The notes: generated by a model not told the origin, from the letters alone. Numbered from the stretch's first letter, positions 1 to 6,137 are shown. The stretch is DNA of 6,920 nucleotides from Pseudomonadota bacterium (GCA_025355485.1 JANXZP010000074.1:1-6920), one strand, 5' to 3'. Numbers and translations are program-made.

Positions 1-91
1 CCAGCCACAAACCATACTGCTCAAGCATGAAAGCGCTCCCCTGGCCGTTGCCAGTCAATGATGTTTCGATTGGATGGTGACTCGATGGATC

Positions 92-110
92 CGGCCGCCA
101 GGGGCGGCTG
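92..110. terminator. GC-rich hairpin upstream of the first gene, possible terminator of a gene to the left
   Basis: Bases 94-99 (GCCGCC) pair perfectly with 103-108 (GGCGGC) around a three-base AGG loop. A G-U pair and a C-G pair extend the stem outward to 92 and 110. No T-tract follows, so this is not a classical intrinsic terminator and may be structure by chance in GC-rich DNA. Across 1-212 I see no convincing coding region. The three plus-strand frames entering from the left edge all stop by about base 90, and none gives a recognisable protein tail. Confidence 0.25.
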
Positions 111-212
111 AACCGGTGAAGTATGGCAAAGCTGGCCGGTCGCGCCAACTGTGCGGGCGGGGTTCAGCGCAGACGTGGCAGCCTGCGGACTGAATTTCAC
201 CTGGAATCCGCC

Positions 213-725
213 ATGCTACGTGCCGCAGACACCGTGTTCGTCGTATCCGCCATGCTGTGCGCGCTGGCGCCGGTTGCCCACGCCGCCGATGGCGTCCAGC
301 CCGAGATCCAGCGCGAAACGGCCAGCCCGCAGGCGGTCGGCCAGTTGCATACCCTGCGCACCATCCCCGAGGCCTGCGTGCGCCTGCAAGGGCAGTTTAC
401 CGGCGCTGCCGCCGAGGCTCCCTACCGATTTGAAGCAGTGCAGGGCGGCCGCTGCGCCCAGCGCGCGGTGTATGTCGAGGCGTCCGGCTTGAAGCAGGCG
501 CCGACGACGGAGTCCGGCTGGATCCTCAACGACCGCATCCGCGTCCCGCGCGCCGATGCGCCGGCGTGCATCGCGACGATCGAGATCTGGCGTCGCGAAG
601 GCAATGCCACACCGCCGGAACTCGATCCGCAGGGCCGCTCGCGGCTGTATCTCGACAAGCCGAAGCAAGCTGTCGCGGCGCCGCTGTTTACGGCTGTGGT
701 GCTGGCCCCGAAAGGTTGCGGTTGA
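213..725 (+). CDS. Exported (probably periplasmic) protein of unknown function
   Basis: The frame is open from an ATG at 123, but I place the start at the ATG at 213, giving 170 residues. From there the protein opens with a good Sec signal peptide: a short charged start, a hydrophobic core (about residues 8-20) and an AHA|AD cleavage site near residue 24. The 30 residues between the two ATGs are Arg/Gly-rich and look untranslated. The ribosome site before 213 is weak (GGAA at 203-206). The predicted mature protein has four cysteines (in EAC, GRC, PAC and KGC contexts), which would suit two disulfide bonds in the periplasm. No enzyme motif, lipobox or membrane segment is visible. It resembles, from memory only, uncharacterised xanthomonad proteins with an RTIPEAC-like segment. 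The function is unknown. Its stop lies 3 bases from the stop of the convergent pfp gene. Confidence 0.7.
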   Translation: MLRAADTVFVVSAMLCALAPVAHAADGVQPEIQRETASPQAVGQLHTLRTIPEACVRLQGQFTGAAAEAPYRFEAVQGGRCAQRAVYVEASGLKQAPTTESGWILNDRIRVPRADAPACIATIEIWRREGNATPPELDPQGRSRLYLDKPKQAVAAPLFTAVVLAPKGCG

Positions 726-728
726 ATC

Positions 729-1982
729 TCAGCCGACCCAGGCCGGAAGTTTCCTGGGCACGGCAATATTCTTCAGCACAACGTAGTCCGGCAATCCATC
801 TGCACGGTAAGGCGGCGGCGCTTCGCCGCGCAGCAGCGGCGCGAAATAGCGCCGGGCGGTTTCGGTAATTCCGTAACCGTCGCGGCGGACGAAATTCTTC
901 GGAAGTTTCTTTTCGCGATTCGCGAGTTTCGCCAGCGACGCGGCTTCGATCTTCCAGCGATACGGCGCATCGGGCGTGCGCACGATCACCGGCATCACCG
1001 CGTTCATGCCTTTCATCGCGTACTCGACGGCCGCTTCGCCGACGGCCAGCGCGTGGGCGAGGTCGGTTGCCGATGCGAGATGCCGCGCGGAACGTTGCAG
1101 GTAGTCGGGCAAGGCCCAATGCACCTTCATGCTGAGCGCTTTTTTCACCAATCCCGCAAGGTACGGCGCGACGCCGCCGAGCTGCGAATGGCCGAATGCA
1201 TCGGTGCTGCCGGCTTCGGCAAGGAAATGCCCTTCAGCATTGCGCACGCCTTCGGACGCGACCACCACGCACCAGCCCACGCGCGCGACTGTGGTTTTCA
1301 CTTTCGCCAGGAATGCTGCTTCGTCGAACGTGCGTTCGGGAAACAGGATGATCTGCGGCGCATCATCGGGTTTGCTGCCAGCCATGCCCGCCGCGGCCGC
1401 GAGCCAGCCCGCGTGGCGGCCCATCGCTTCGTACACGAAGACCTTGGTCGATGTGTCGGCCATCGCAGCGACATCGAGCGCAGCTTCGCGCACCGACACG
1501 GCGGTGTATTTCGCCGCAGATGCGAAGCCCGGGCAGCAGTCGGTCACGGCGAGATCGTTGTCGACGGTTTTCGGCACGCCGATGCAGGCGAGCGGATAGC
1601 CGAAGTCGGCGGCGATCTGCGACAGCTTGTACGCGGTGTCGGCCGAATCGTTGCCGCCGTTGTAGAGGAACCAGCGCACGTCGTGGGCGCGCAGCACATC
1701 GATCAGTCGCTGGTACGGCGCGCGGTCGACATCCGGCGATTTCAGCTTGTAGCGGCACGACCCGAACGCGCCGCCGGGCGTGTGCGCGAGCGCGCGAATC
1801 GCGGCAATGGATTCCTTCGAAGTGTCGATCAGATCCTCGCGCAGAGCGCCAAGAATCCCGTTGCGCGCAGCCAGCACCTTGACCTTGTGCCGGCGCGCGG
1901 CCTGGATCACCGCCGACGCAGTCGCATTGATCACCGCCGTGACCCCGCCGGATTGCGCGTACAGCAAATTGCCTTTGCCCAT
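729..1982 (-). CDS. pfp: Pyrophosphate-dependent 6-phosphofructokinase
   Basis: Pfp transfers a phosphate from pyrophosphate to fructose 6-phosphate, giving fructose 1,6-bisphosphate. The reaction is near equilibrium, so the cytoplasmic enzyme can serve both glycolysis and gluconeogenesis. The 417-residue protein has the PFK landmarks in order: SGGVTAVINA (11-20), YNGGNDSAD (107-115), PKTVDND (137-143, catalytic Asp141) and MGRHAGW (187-193). Two residues point to PPi rather than ATP as donor: Asp112, where ATP enzymes have Gly, and Lys138 just before the TVDND catalytic loop. The GGND form, rather than the commoner GGDD, is what I recall from xanthomonad and methanotroph enzymes. The frame extends 15 codons upstream, but the ATG at 1982 is chosen because GAAGGG sits 8 bases before it and the family starts with a short segment before the first Gly-rich loop. 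The gene is divergent from adk and convergent with the exported-protein gene. An extended -10 element lies about 95 bases upstream. Confidence 0.95.
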   Translation of the reverse strand: MGKGNLLYAQSGGVTAVINATASAVIQAARRHKVKVLAARNGILGALREDLIDTSKESIAAIRALAHTPGGAFGSCRYKLKSPDVDRAPYQRLIDVLRAHDVRWFLYNGGNDSADTAYKLSQIAADFGYPLACIGVPKTVDNDLAVTDCCPGFASAAKYTAVSVREAALDVAAMADTSTKVFVYEAMGRHAGWLAAAAGMAGSKPDDAPQIILFPERTFDEAAFLAKVKTTVARVGWCVVVASEGVRNAEGHFLAEAGSTDAFGHSQLGGVAPYLAGLVKKALSMKVHWALPDYLQRSARHLASATDLAHALAVGEAAVEYAMKGMNAVMPVIVRTPDAPYRWKIEAASLAKLANREKKLPKNFVRRDGYGITETARRYFAPLLRGEAPPPYRADGLPDYVVLKNIAVPRKLPAWVG

Positions 1983-1990
1983 GGCTGAAA

Positions 1991-1996
1991 CCCTTC
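1991..1996 (-). promoter_or_regulatory. Ribosome binding site of pfp
   Basis: Read on the minus strand this is GAAGGG, followed by 8 bases and then the ATG at 1982-1980. It supports that start over the in-frame ATG at 2027, which would add 15 residues not expected in the family. Confidence 0.65.
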
Positions 1997-2076
1997 GAAG
2001 GCTTGATTTGACTTGCCCGGCCGGCAACGGTTAGCGTGAACCCATCCGCATAGCGGCGCGGCCTGGAATTGCATCG

Positions 2077-2085
2077 AGTGTAGCA
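2077..2085 (-). promoter_or_regulatory. Extended -10 promoter element for pfp
   Basis: On the minus strand this reads TGCTACACT, an extended -10 (TG, one base, TACACT). No good -35 lies at the usual spacing, which is common when the TG extension is present. Transcription would begin near 2070, leaving a leader of roughly 88 bases before the pfp ATG. The element sits in the pfp-adk divergent region (1983-2141), in which I could not find an equally good element for adk. The evidence is motif matching by eye. Confidence 0.5.
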
Positions 2086-2141
2086 ATCCGATGCGCTCAC
2101 AGTCCGCGTCCGGTGATGCCACTATTTCGGGAATCTCAAGC

Positions 2142-2714
2142 ATGCGATTGGTACTACTCGGCGCGCCGGGTTCCGGCAAAGGCACGCAGGCTACCCGCCT
2201 GCGCGACCATTACCGCGTCCCGCACATTTCCACCGGCGACCTGCTGCGCGCGGCGGTGAAAGTCGGCACGCCGCTCGGCCTGCAGGCGAAAGCCGTGATG
2301 GAGGCTGGCGCGTTGGTGTCGGACGACATCGTGCTCGCGATGCTGGAAGAGCGCCTGTCGCAGGGCGACACCGGCGGCGGTTATGTCCTCGACGGCTACC
2401 CGCGCAACCTCGCGCAGGCCAATTCCCTCGACGCATTGCTCGCGCGCCTCGGCCAGTCGGTTGAACGCGCGATCCAACTCGACGTCGATACCGAACTGTT
2501 GATTGCGCGCATTGCCGGTCGCGCAAAAGCCGAAGGCCGCGCCGACGACAATCCCGAATCCGTGCGCAAACGCCTGCAGGTTTATGAAGAGCAGACGGCG
2601 CCGGTGATCGAGTTCTATCGCCACCAGCAAAAACTCACCGCAGTAGACGGTGTGGGTTCGATGGAAGCCGTGTTCGAGCGGGTCGTCGAGGCGCTGGATA
2701 GCCGTTACGCGTGA
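2142..2714 (+). CDS. adk: Adenylate kinase (short-LID type)
   Basis: Adk interconverts ATP + AMP and 2 ADP in the cytoplasm, keeping the adenylate pool balanced. The 190-residue protein shows the P-loop GAPGSGKGT (7-15), the AMP-binding segment STGDLLR (30-36), the DGYPRN motif (84-89) with its conserved Arg, and the segment GRAKAEGR..DDNPESVRKRL (126-145), which forms a short LID and the following arginines. The long zinc or beta-sheet LID of about 30 extra residues is absent, as in other xanthomonad enzymes of about 187-190 residues. The ATG at 2142 puts the P-loop at the usual distance from the N-terminus. An in-frame ATG at 2091 would add 17 residues without family support. A weak GGGA lies about 9 bases upstream. 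All catalytic residues expected appear intact. The gene diverges from pfp, and the orphan gene at 2744 follows it on the same strand. Confidence 0.97.
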   Translation: MRLVLLGAPGSGKGTQATRLRDHYRVPHISTGDLLRAAVKVGTPLGLQAKAVMEAGALVSDDIVLAMLEERLSQGDTGGGYVLDGYPRNLAQANSLDALLARLGQSVERAIQLDVDTELLIARIAGRAKAEGRADDNPESVRKRLQVYEEQTAPVIEFYRHQQKLTAVDGVGSMEAVFERVVEALDSRYA

Positions 2715-2743
2715 AGATCTGAGCACGCTGGCTCTCCCAGACA

Positions 2744-3160
2744 ATGCTCGAATATCTGCAAATTTCACACGGCGTTACGCTGCCGGACATCAGTCGTTTA
2801 AGGCCTTGCAAGTCGCTGGTAGTGATTGAGTCGCTTGTGTCTTCCGAGTGGCAAATGGCCGTGAGTCGGTGGTTAGTCCGCACGGGATGTTTGTACATGA
2901 TGGTTTGGGGAAATCAGTGCACCACGTGGGACGACTCTGTTGACTTGGCCAATCTCGAGGCATTCGACTTTGGCGATATACAGGAGAAAGATTTCGTTGT
3001 GACAACTTGGCACCCGTCGGAACCACTGGAAGATGCGTTCTGGATTGCGAAAAACTTCTCTTTTCATTTTTATGATGTCGAACTGGATAACACGATCATT
3101 CTCCATGTCTCGGATTCCAGTCGGAGCGACGAACTCCTCGAGATGTACGCCAATGCTTGA
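2744..3160 (+). CDS. Acidic orphan protein of unknown function, possible DUF7684-like accessory gene
   Basis: This 138-residue cytoplasmic-looking protein has no signal peptide or membrane segment. It is strongly acidic (about 22 Asp/Glu against 8 Lys/Arg) and carries six tryptophans. Its hydrophobic pattern suggests alternating strands and helices: strand SLVVIE (24-29), helix about 33-47, strand CLYMMVWG (49-56), strand FVVTTW (84-89), helix about 94-104 and strand TIILHVS (117-123). That would suit a small Rossmann-like alpha/beta domain. Distinctive segments are GCLYMMVWG, TWDDSVDLANLE and TTWHPSEPL. I recall similar segments from a domain of unknown function (DUF7684), but this is memory and not a search. 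GC over 2761-3160 is about 50% by hand count, clearly lower than its neighbours, and codon use is relaxed. The gene starts 29 bases after the adk stop and ends 45 bases before mpl. No clear ribosome site precedes the ATG. I infer a horizontally acquired insertion between two housekeeping genes, and the function is unknown. Confidence 0.8.
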   Translation: MLEYLQISHGVTLPDISRLRPCKSLVVIESLVSSEWQMAVSRWLVRTGCLYMMVWGNQCTTWDDSVDLANLEAFDFGDIQEKDFVVTTWHPSEPLEDAFWIAKNFSFHFYDVELDNTIILHVSDSSRSDELLEMYANA

Positions 3161-3164
3161 AAAA

Positions 3165-3170
3165 TATTAT
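3165..3170 (+). promoter_or_regulatory. Possible -10 box for mpl
   Basis: TATTAT lies inside an A/T-rich run directly after the orphan gene's stop, 35 bases before the mpl start codon. It matches five of six bases of the consensus -10, but no convincing -35 is placed upstream. It could give mpl its own transcription start if the orphan gene has separated mpl from an adk promoter. Confidence 0.25.
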
Positions 3171-3194
3171 TCAGCCACGTACTCCGCGCGATCG

Positions 3195-3199
3195 AAAGG
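3195..3199 (+). promoter_or_regulatory. Ribosome binding site deciding the TTG start of mpl
   Basis: AAAGG ends 6 bases before the TTG at 3206. This spacing, with the exact match of the following residues to the usual Mpl N-terminus, fixes TTG as the start codon. Confidence 0.6.
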
Positions 3200-3205
3200 C
3201 ATCCC

Positions 3206-4564
3206 TTGAAACTGCATATCCTCGGCATCGCCGGCACCTTTATGGGCGGTGTTGCGGCGCTCGCGCGCGAGCTGGGCCACGACGTTGCCGGCAGCGACCA
3301 GAACATCTATCCGCCGATGAGTACCCAGCTCGAAGCGCTCGGTATTGCGCTGTCGCAGGGTTATGCGCCGGAAAGCATCGCGGCCGATACCGACTGCGTG
3401 GTGGTCGGCAATGCGTTGTCGCGCGGCAATGCGGCGGTGGAGCACGTCCTCGATGCGCAGATGAATTACACCTCGGGCGCGGAATGGTTGCGCGAGAACG
3501 TGCTGCCAGGCCGCACCACGCTCGCAGTCGCGGGCACCCACGGCAAGACCACGACGACCTCAATCCTCGCGTGGATACTGGAAGCCGCAGGCCGCGATCC
3601 GGGATTCCTGGTCGGCGGCGTGCCGGAGAATTTCGGCGTCTCCGCGCGGCTTGGCTCGGGGAAGGAGTTCGTGGTCGAAGCCGACGAGTACGACACCGCG
3701 TTTTTCGACAAGCGCAGCAAGTTCGTGCATTACCGGCCGCGGGTCGCGATCCTCAACAACCTCGAATACGACCACGCCGACATCTTCCCCGACATCGCCG
3801 CGATCCAGCGCCAGTTCCATCATCTCGTGCGCACGGTTCCGCGAAACGGACGATTGATCGTCAACGGCGAGGACGCGCGCATCGCCGAAGTCCTTGCGAT
3901 GGGCTGCTGGACGCCGGTCGAGCGCTTCGAGTTGCAAGGCGATGCCGAATGGACGACGCGGCCGATTGCCGACGATGGTTCGGAATTCGCGGTGCTGTAT
4001 CACGGTGTCGAGGTCGGCGTCGTGCGCTGGAATTTGCTTGGCCGCCACAATGTGATGAATGCGCTGGCGGCGCTCGCGGCGGCACATGCGGTCGGGGTCG
4101 ATCTCGCACAGGTGATTCCGAAGCTGTCTGATTTCCGCAGTGTGAAACGGCGGCTTGAAGTGCTTGGCAACGCACGTGGCATCACCGTGTACGATGATTT
4201 CGCGCACCATCCGACCGCGATCCGCACCACGCTCGCCGGCCTGCGTGCACGCGTCGGAAGTGCGCGGATCGTCGTCGCGATGGAGCCGCGCAGCAATTCG
4301 ATGCGCTTGGGCGCGCACGCCGCCGAACTCGCACCGTCGCTAGCCGGCGCCGACGCGGTCGTGTTCCTGCAGCGCGCGGAATTGCCGTGGGATGCGAGCG
4401 CAGTGATTTCCGCATTGCGCGGCGAAGGCACCGCCGTCGCCGATGTCGATGCATTGATCGCGCGACTGGCGACCACGACACACGATGGCGACCATGTGGT
4501 GTTCATGTCGAACGGCGGTTTTGAAGGCGCGCCGCGGCGGTTTCTCGCTGCGCTTCAATCCTGA
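3206..4564 (+). CDS. mpl: UDP-N-acetylmuramate:L-alanyl-gamma-D-glutamyl-meso-diaminopimelate ligase (murein peptide recycling)
   Basis: Mpl is an ATP-dependent cytoplasmic ligase. It joins the tripeptide recovered from old peptidoglycan back onto UDP-MurNAc, bypassing MurC, MurD and MurE. The 452-residue protein has the three-domain Mur-ligase order. An N-terminal UDP-sugar domain opens with KLHILGIAGTFMGG (2-15). The central ATPase domain carries GTHGKTTTT (110-118), the Mpl-type EADEYDTAFFDKRSK (158-172) and LNNLEYDHADIF (183-194). The C-terminal domain carries HNVMNALAA (281-289), YDDFAHHPTAI (329-339), EPRSNSMRLG (360-369) and MSNGGF (434-439). The EYDTAFFDKRSKF signature separates Mpl from MurC. 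The start codon is TTG. No ATG or GTG fits, and the family begins exactly at the K-L-H-I-L sequence that follows. Length and key residues are normal. It lies downstream of the orphan gene and 68 bases before the LON-domain gene. Confidence 0.96.
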   Translation: MKLHILGIAGTFMGGVAALARELGHDVAGSDQNIYPPMSTQLEALGIALSQGYAPESIAADTDCVVVGNALSRGNAAVEHVLDAQMNYTSGAEWLRENVLPGRTTLAVAGTHGKTTTTSILAWILEAAGRDPGFLVGGVPENFGVSARLGSGKEFVVEADEYDTAFFDKRSKFVHYRPRVAILNNLEYDHADIFPDIAAIQRQFHHLVRTVPRNGRLIVNGEDARIAEVLAMGCWTPVERFELQGDAEWTTRPIADDGSEFAVLYHGVEVGVVRWNLLGRHNVMNALAALAAAHAVGVDLAQVIPKLSDFRSVKRRLEVLGNARGITVYDDFAHHPTAIRTTLAGLRARVGSARIVVAMEPRSNSMRLGAHAAELAPSLAGADAVVFLQRAELPWDASAVISALRGEGTAVADVDALIARLATTTHDGDHVVFMSNGGFEGAPRRFLAALQS

Positions 4565-4584
4565 TGCAAGCGATGTACGAGCGT

Positions 4585-4593
4585 TGCTAGACT
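4585..4593 (+). promoter_or_regulatory. Extended -10 promoter element for the LON-domain gene
   Basis: TGCTAGACT is an extended -10 (TG, one base, TAGACT) located 21 bases after the mpl stop. No good -35 is visible at 16-18 bases. Transcription would begin at about 4600, so a transcript would carry a leader of about 33 bases with GAAGG (4618-4622) before the ATG at 4633. The ATG at 4600 would coincide with the predicted transcript start. Confidence 0.5.
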
Positions 4594-4617
4594 CGCCACA
4601 TGGCCGCAGCAACGACT

Positions 4618-4622
4618 GAAGG
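4618..4622 (+). promoter_or_regulatory. Ribosome binding site of the LON-domain gene
   Basis: GAAGG lies 10 bases before the ATG at 4633. The upstream in-frame ATG at 4600 has no ribosome site and falls where the transcript is predicted to begin. This supports 4633 as the start. Confidence 0.5.
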
Positions 4623-4632
4623 TCATCACGAC

Positions 4633-5238
4633 ATGCCACGGGCAGCCACGCCGTCGGTTTCCCTGCCGTTGTTTGCGCTGCATGCGGTGCTGATTCCCGG
4701 CGCGCAACTGCAAATGCGGATTTTCGAGCCGCGCTATCTCGACCTCGTGCGCCAATGCGGTCGTGATGGCAGTGGCTTTGGCGTCTGCCTGATCCTCGAT
4801 GGACGCGAAGCCGGCGCGGCGGCGTCGCCGGTCGCGATCGGCACCGAAGCGCGCATTGTCGATTTCACCACCTTGCCCGACGGACTGCTCGGCATCACGG
4901 TGCAGGGCGCGCGCCGCTTCCATGTCGAGCGCACGCATGTGCGCGACAACGGATTGATCGTCGCCGACATCGCATGGCTGGACGAATCGGGGCCGATCCC
5001 GTTGGCGATCAAACACGACTTGCTTGCGACGCTGCTGCGGCGTCTGATTGAGCACATGGGCGGGGCGCATGCACGCGCGGATGCGTCGGCATACAAGGAT
5101 GCAGCGTGGGTAAGCTGGCGGCTTGCGGAGCTGCTGCCAATCGCAACCGGCGACCGCCAGGTCTTGCTGCAGGAATCGGATCCGGAAGCGCGCCTGCAAC
5201 ATCTGCTCGAATTGATCCCGCGCTTGCAGCCCGAGTAG
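4633..5238 (+). CDS. Stand-alone LON substrate-binding domain protein (peptidase S16 N-terminal-like)
   Basis: The 201-residue protein matches the N-terminal substrate-binding domain of Lon protease but has no AAA+ ATPase and no Ser-Lys protease domain, so it is not a protease by itself. Visible family marks are LPLFALHAVLIPGAQLQMRI (11-30), FEPRYLDLV (31-39), GSGFGVCLI (46-54), GTEARIVDF (70-78), and GLLGITVQGARRFHV (84-98) ending the beta-rich half. A helical C-terminal half holds SWRLAELLPI (161-170) and RQVLLQESDPEARL (175-188). Similar small proteins are common in proteobacteria, and their biochemical role is not settled. Substrate or partner binding is an inference from the domain. The frame opens at 4600, but the 11 extra residues (MAAATTEGHHD) do not resemble the family, and both the ribosome site and the promoter favour 4633. 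It follows mpl on the same strand and probably has its own promoter. Confidence 0.9.
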   Translation: MPRAATPSVSLPLFALHAVLIPGAQLQMRIFEPRYLDLVRQCGRDGSGFGVCLILDGREAGAAASPVAIGTEARIVDFTTLPDGLLGITVQGARRFHVERTHVRDNGLIVADIAWLDESGPIPLAIKHDLLATLLRRLIEHMGGAHARADASAYKDAAWVSWRLAELLPIATGDRQVLLQESDPEARLQHLLELIPRLQPE

Positions 5239-5273
5239 CGATCGGCGCGGCAGCGGGTGCGCGGCATCGCGAC

Positions 5274-5279
5274 TACACT
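5274..5279 (+). promoter_or_regulatory. -10 promoter element for the SDR-glyoxalase unit
   Basis: TACACT lies 29 bases before the chosen SDR start, giving a predicted transcript start near 5286 and a leader of about 23 bases containing the ribosome site. It matches the -10 of the pfp promoter candidate but lacks the TG extension, and no clear -35 is visible. Confidence 0.4.
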
Positions 5280-5294
5280 GTTCCAACGATCAGT

Positions 5295-5300
5295 GAGGAA
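5295..5300 (+). promoter_or_regulatory. Ribosome binding site deciding the SDR start
   Basis: GAGGAA is 2 bases from the ATG at 5303 and 8 bases from the ATG at 5309. Only the second spacing is normal, so initiation at 5309 is preferred. Confidence 0.65.
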
Positions 5301-5308
5301 CCATGAAC

Positions 5309-6127
5309 ATGGCCGACCTGCGCGGCAAGACCCTGCTCATCTCCGGCGCGTCTCGCGGCATCGGCCTGGCGATCGCTTTGCGTGCCGCACGCGACGGCGC
5401 GAACATCGTGGTCGCGGCGAAATCGTCGGTCGCCAATCCGAAGCTGCCCGGCACCATCCACACTGCCGCGCGCGCGATCGAGGAAGCGGGCGGCCGCGCG
5501 CTTGCGATCCAGTGCGACATCCGCGAGGAAGACCAGGTCCGCGCTGCGGTCGCTTCGGCGATCGATGTGTTCGGCGGGATCGATATCCTGGTCAACAACG
5601 CGAGCGCGATCTGGCTGCGCGGAACGCTCGACACGCCGATGAAGCGTTTCGACCTGATGCAACAGGTCAACGCGCGCGGCACGTTCCTGTGTTCGCAGGC
5701 GTGCCTGCCGGAACTGCTGAAGGCGCCGAATCCGCACATCCTCACGCTTGCGCCACCGCCGAACCTCGATCCGAAATGGTGGGCGCCGTACACCGGCTAT
5801 ACGCTCGCGAAAATGGGCATGAGCTTGGTGACGATCGGTCTCGCCGCGGAGTTCGGCCCGCAGGGCGTTGCGGTCAATGCGCTGTGGCCGCGCACGGTGA
5901 TCGCGACCGACGCGATCAACATGATCCCGGGCGTCTCCGTATCGCAATGCCGCCGGCCCGACATCGTCGCCGATGCCGCGCACGCGATCCTTGCCACGCC
6001 ATCGCGGGAGATGTGCGGACGGTTCGTGATCGACGAGGACATCCTGCGCGAGCGCGGCGTTTCCGATTTCTCCGGCTACGCGGTCGATCCTTCGCAGCCG
6101 CTGCTCACCGACCTGTTCCTCGACTGA
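5309..6127 (+). CDS. Short-chain dehydrogenase/reductase, HSDL2-like
   Basis: This is a classical SDR of 272 residues, expected to be a cytoplasmic NAD(P)-dependent oxidoreductase acting on a carbonyl or hydroxyl substrate that cannot be named. The cofactor motif SGASRGIG is at 12-19, NNAS at 96-99, the structural Asn at 121 in VNARGT, and the active-site YxxxK at Tyr164-Lys168. Long segments match human HSDL2-type proteins as I recall them: NPKLPGTIHTAA (43-54), NLDPKWW (152-158), VAVNALWPRT (187-196), FVIDEDILRERGV (239-251). The SCP2 domain of animal HSDL2 is absent, as in many bacterial relatives. One oddity: the usual catalytic serine, in the LSPP context of HSDL2, is Ala148 here (GCG codon, LTLAPPP). 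The start at 5309 rather than 5303 is set by GAGGAA spacing. The VOC gene follows after 10 bases, so the two are probably co-transcribed. Confidence 0.93.
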   Translation: MADLRGKTLLISGASRGIGLAIALRAARDGANIVVAAKSSVANPKLPGTIHTAARAIEEAGGRALAIQCDIREEDQVRAAVASAIDVFGGIDILVNNASAIWLRGTLDTPMKRFDLMQQVNARGTFLCSQACLPELLKAPNPHILTLAPPPNLDPKWWAPYTGYTLAKMGMSLVTIGLAAEFGPQGVAVNALWPRTVIATDAINMIPGVSVSQCRRPDIVADAAHAILATPSREMCGRFVIDEDILRERGVSDFSGYAVDPSQPLLTDLFLD

Positions 6128-6137
6128 GGCCGATGCG

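Noticed and set aside
123..212. Upstream ATG start for the exported protein
   Set aside because: It would bury the signal peptide 30 residues inside the protein, and the added residues look non-coding.
1053..1988. A 311-codon open frame on the plus strand opposite pfp
   Set aside because: It is rich in Arg/His/Ala, has no family motif, and lies fully antisense to a well-supported gene. Such frames are usual opposite high-GC coding DNA.
2069..2087. TTGCAT followed by TAGCAAT as a plus-strand promoter for adk
   Set aside because: The two boxes are only about 6 bases apart, far from the required 16-18, and the same bases are better explained as the minus-strand pfp -10.
2091..2141. Upstream ATG start for adenylate kinase
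   Set aside because: It adds 17 residues ahead of the usual Adk N-terminus, with no family support.
2703..2780. Direct repeat CGTTACGC at 2703-2710 and 2773-2780, as a possible insertion scar around the orphan gene
   Set aside because: The second copy is inside the orphan gene rather than after it, so the pair does not flank the insertion. An 8-base repeat is easily chance.
3157..4131. A 324-codon plus-strand frame overlapping mpl in another frame
   Set aside because: Its translation is Arg/Gly-rich and featureless, while the overlapping mpl frame carries all Mur-ligase motifs.
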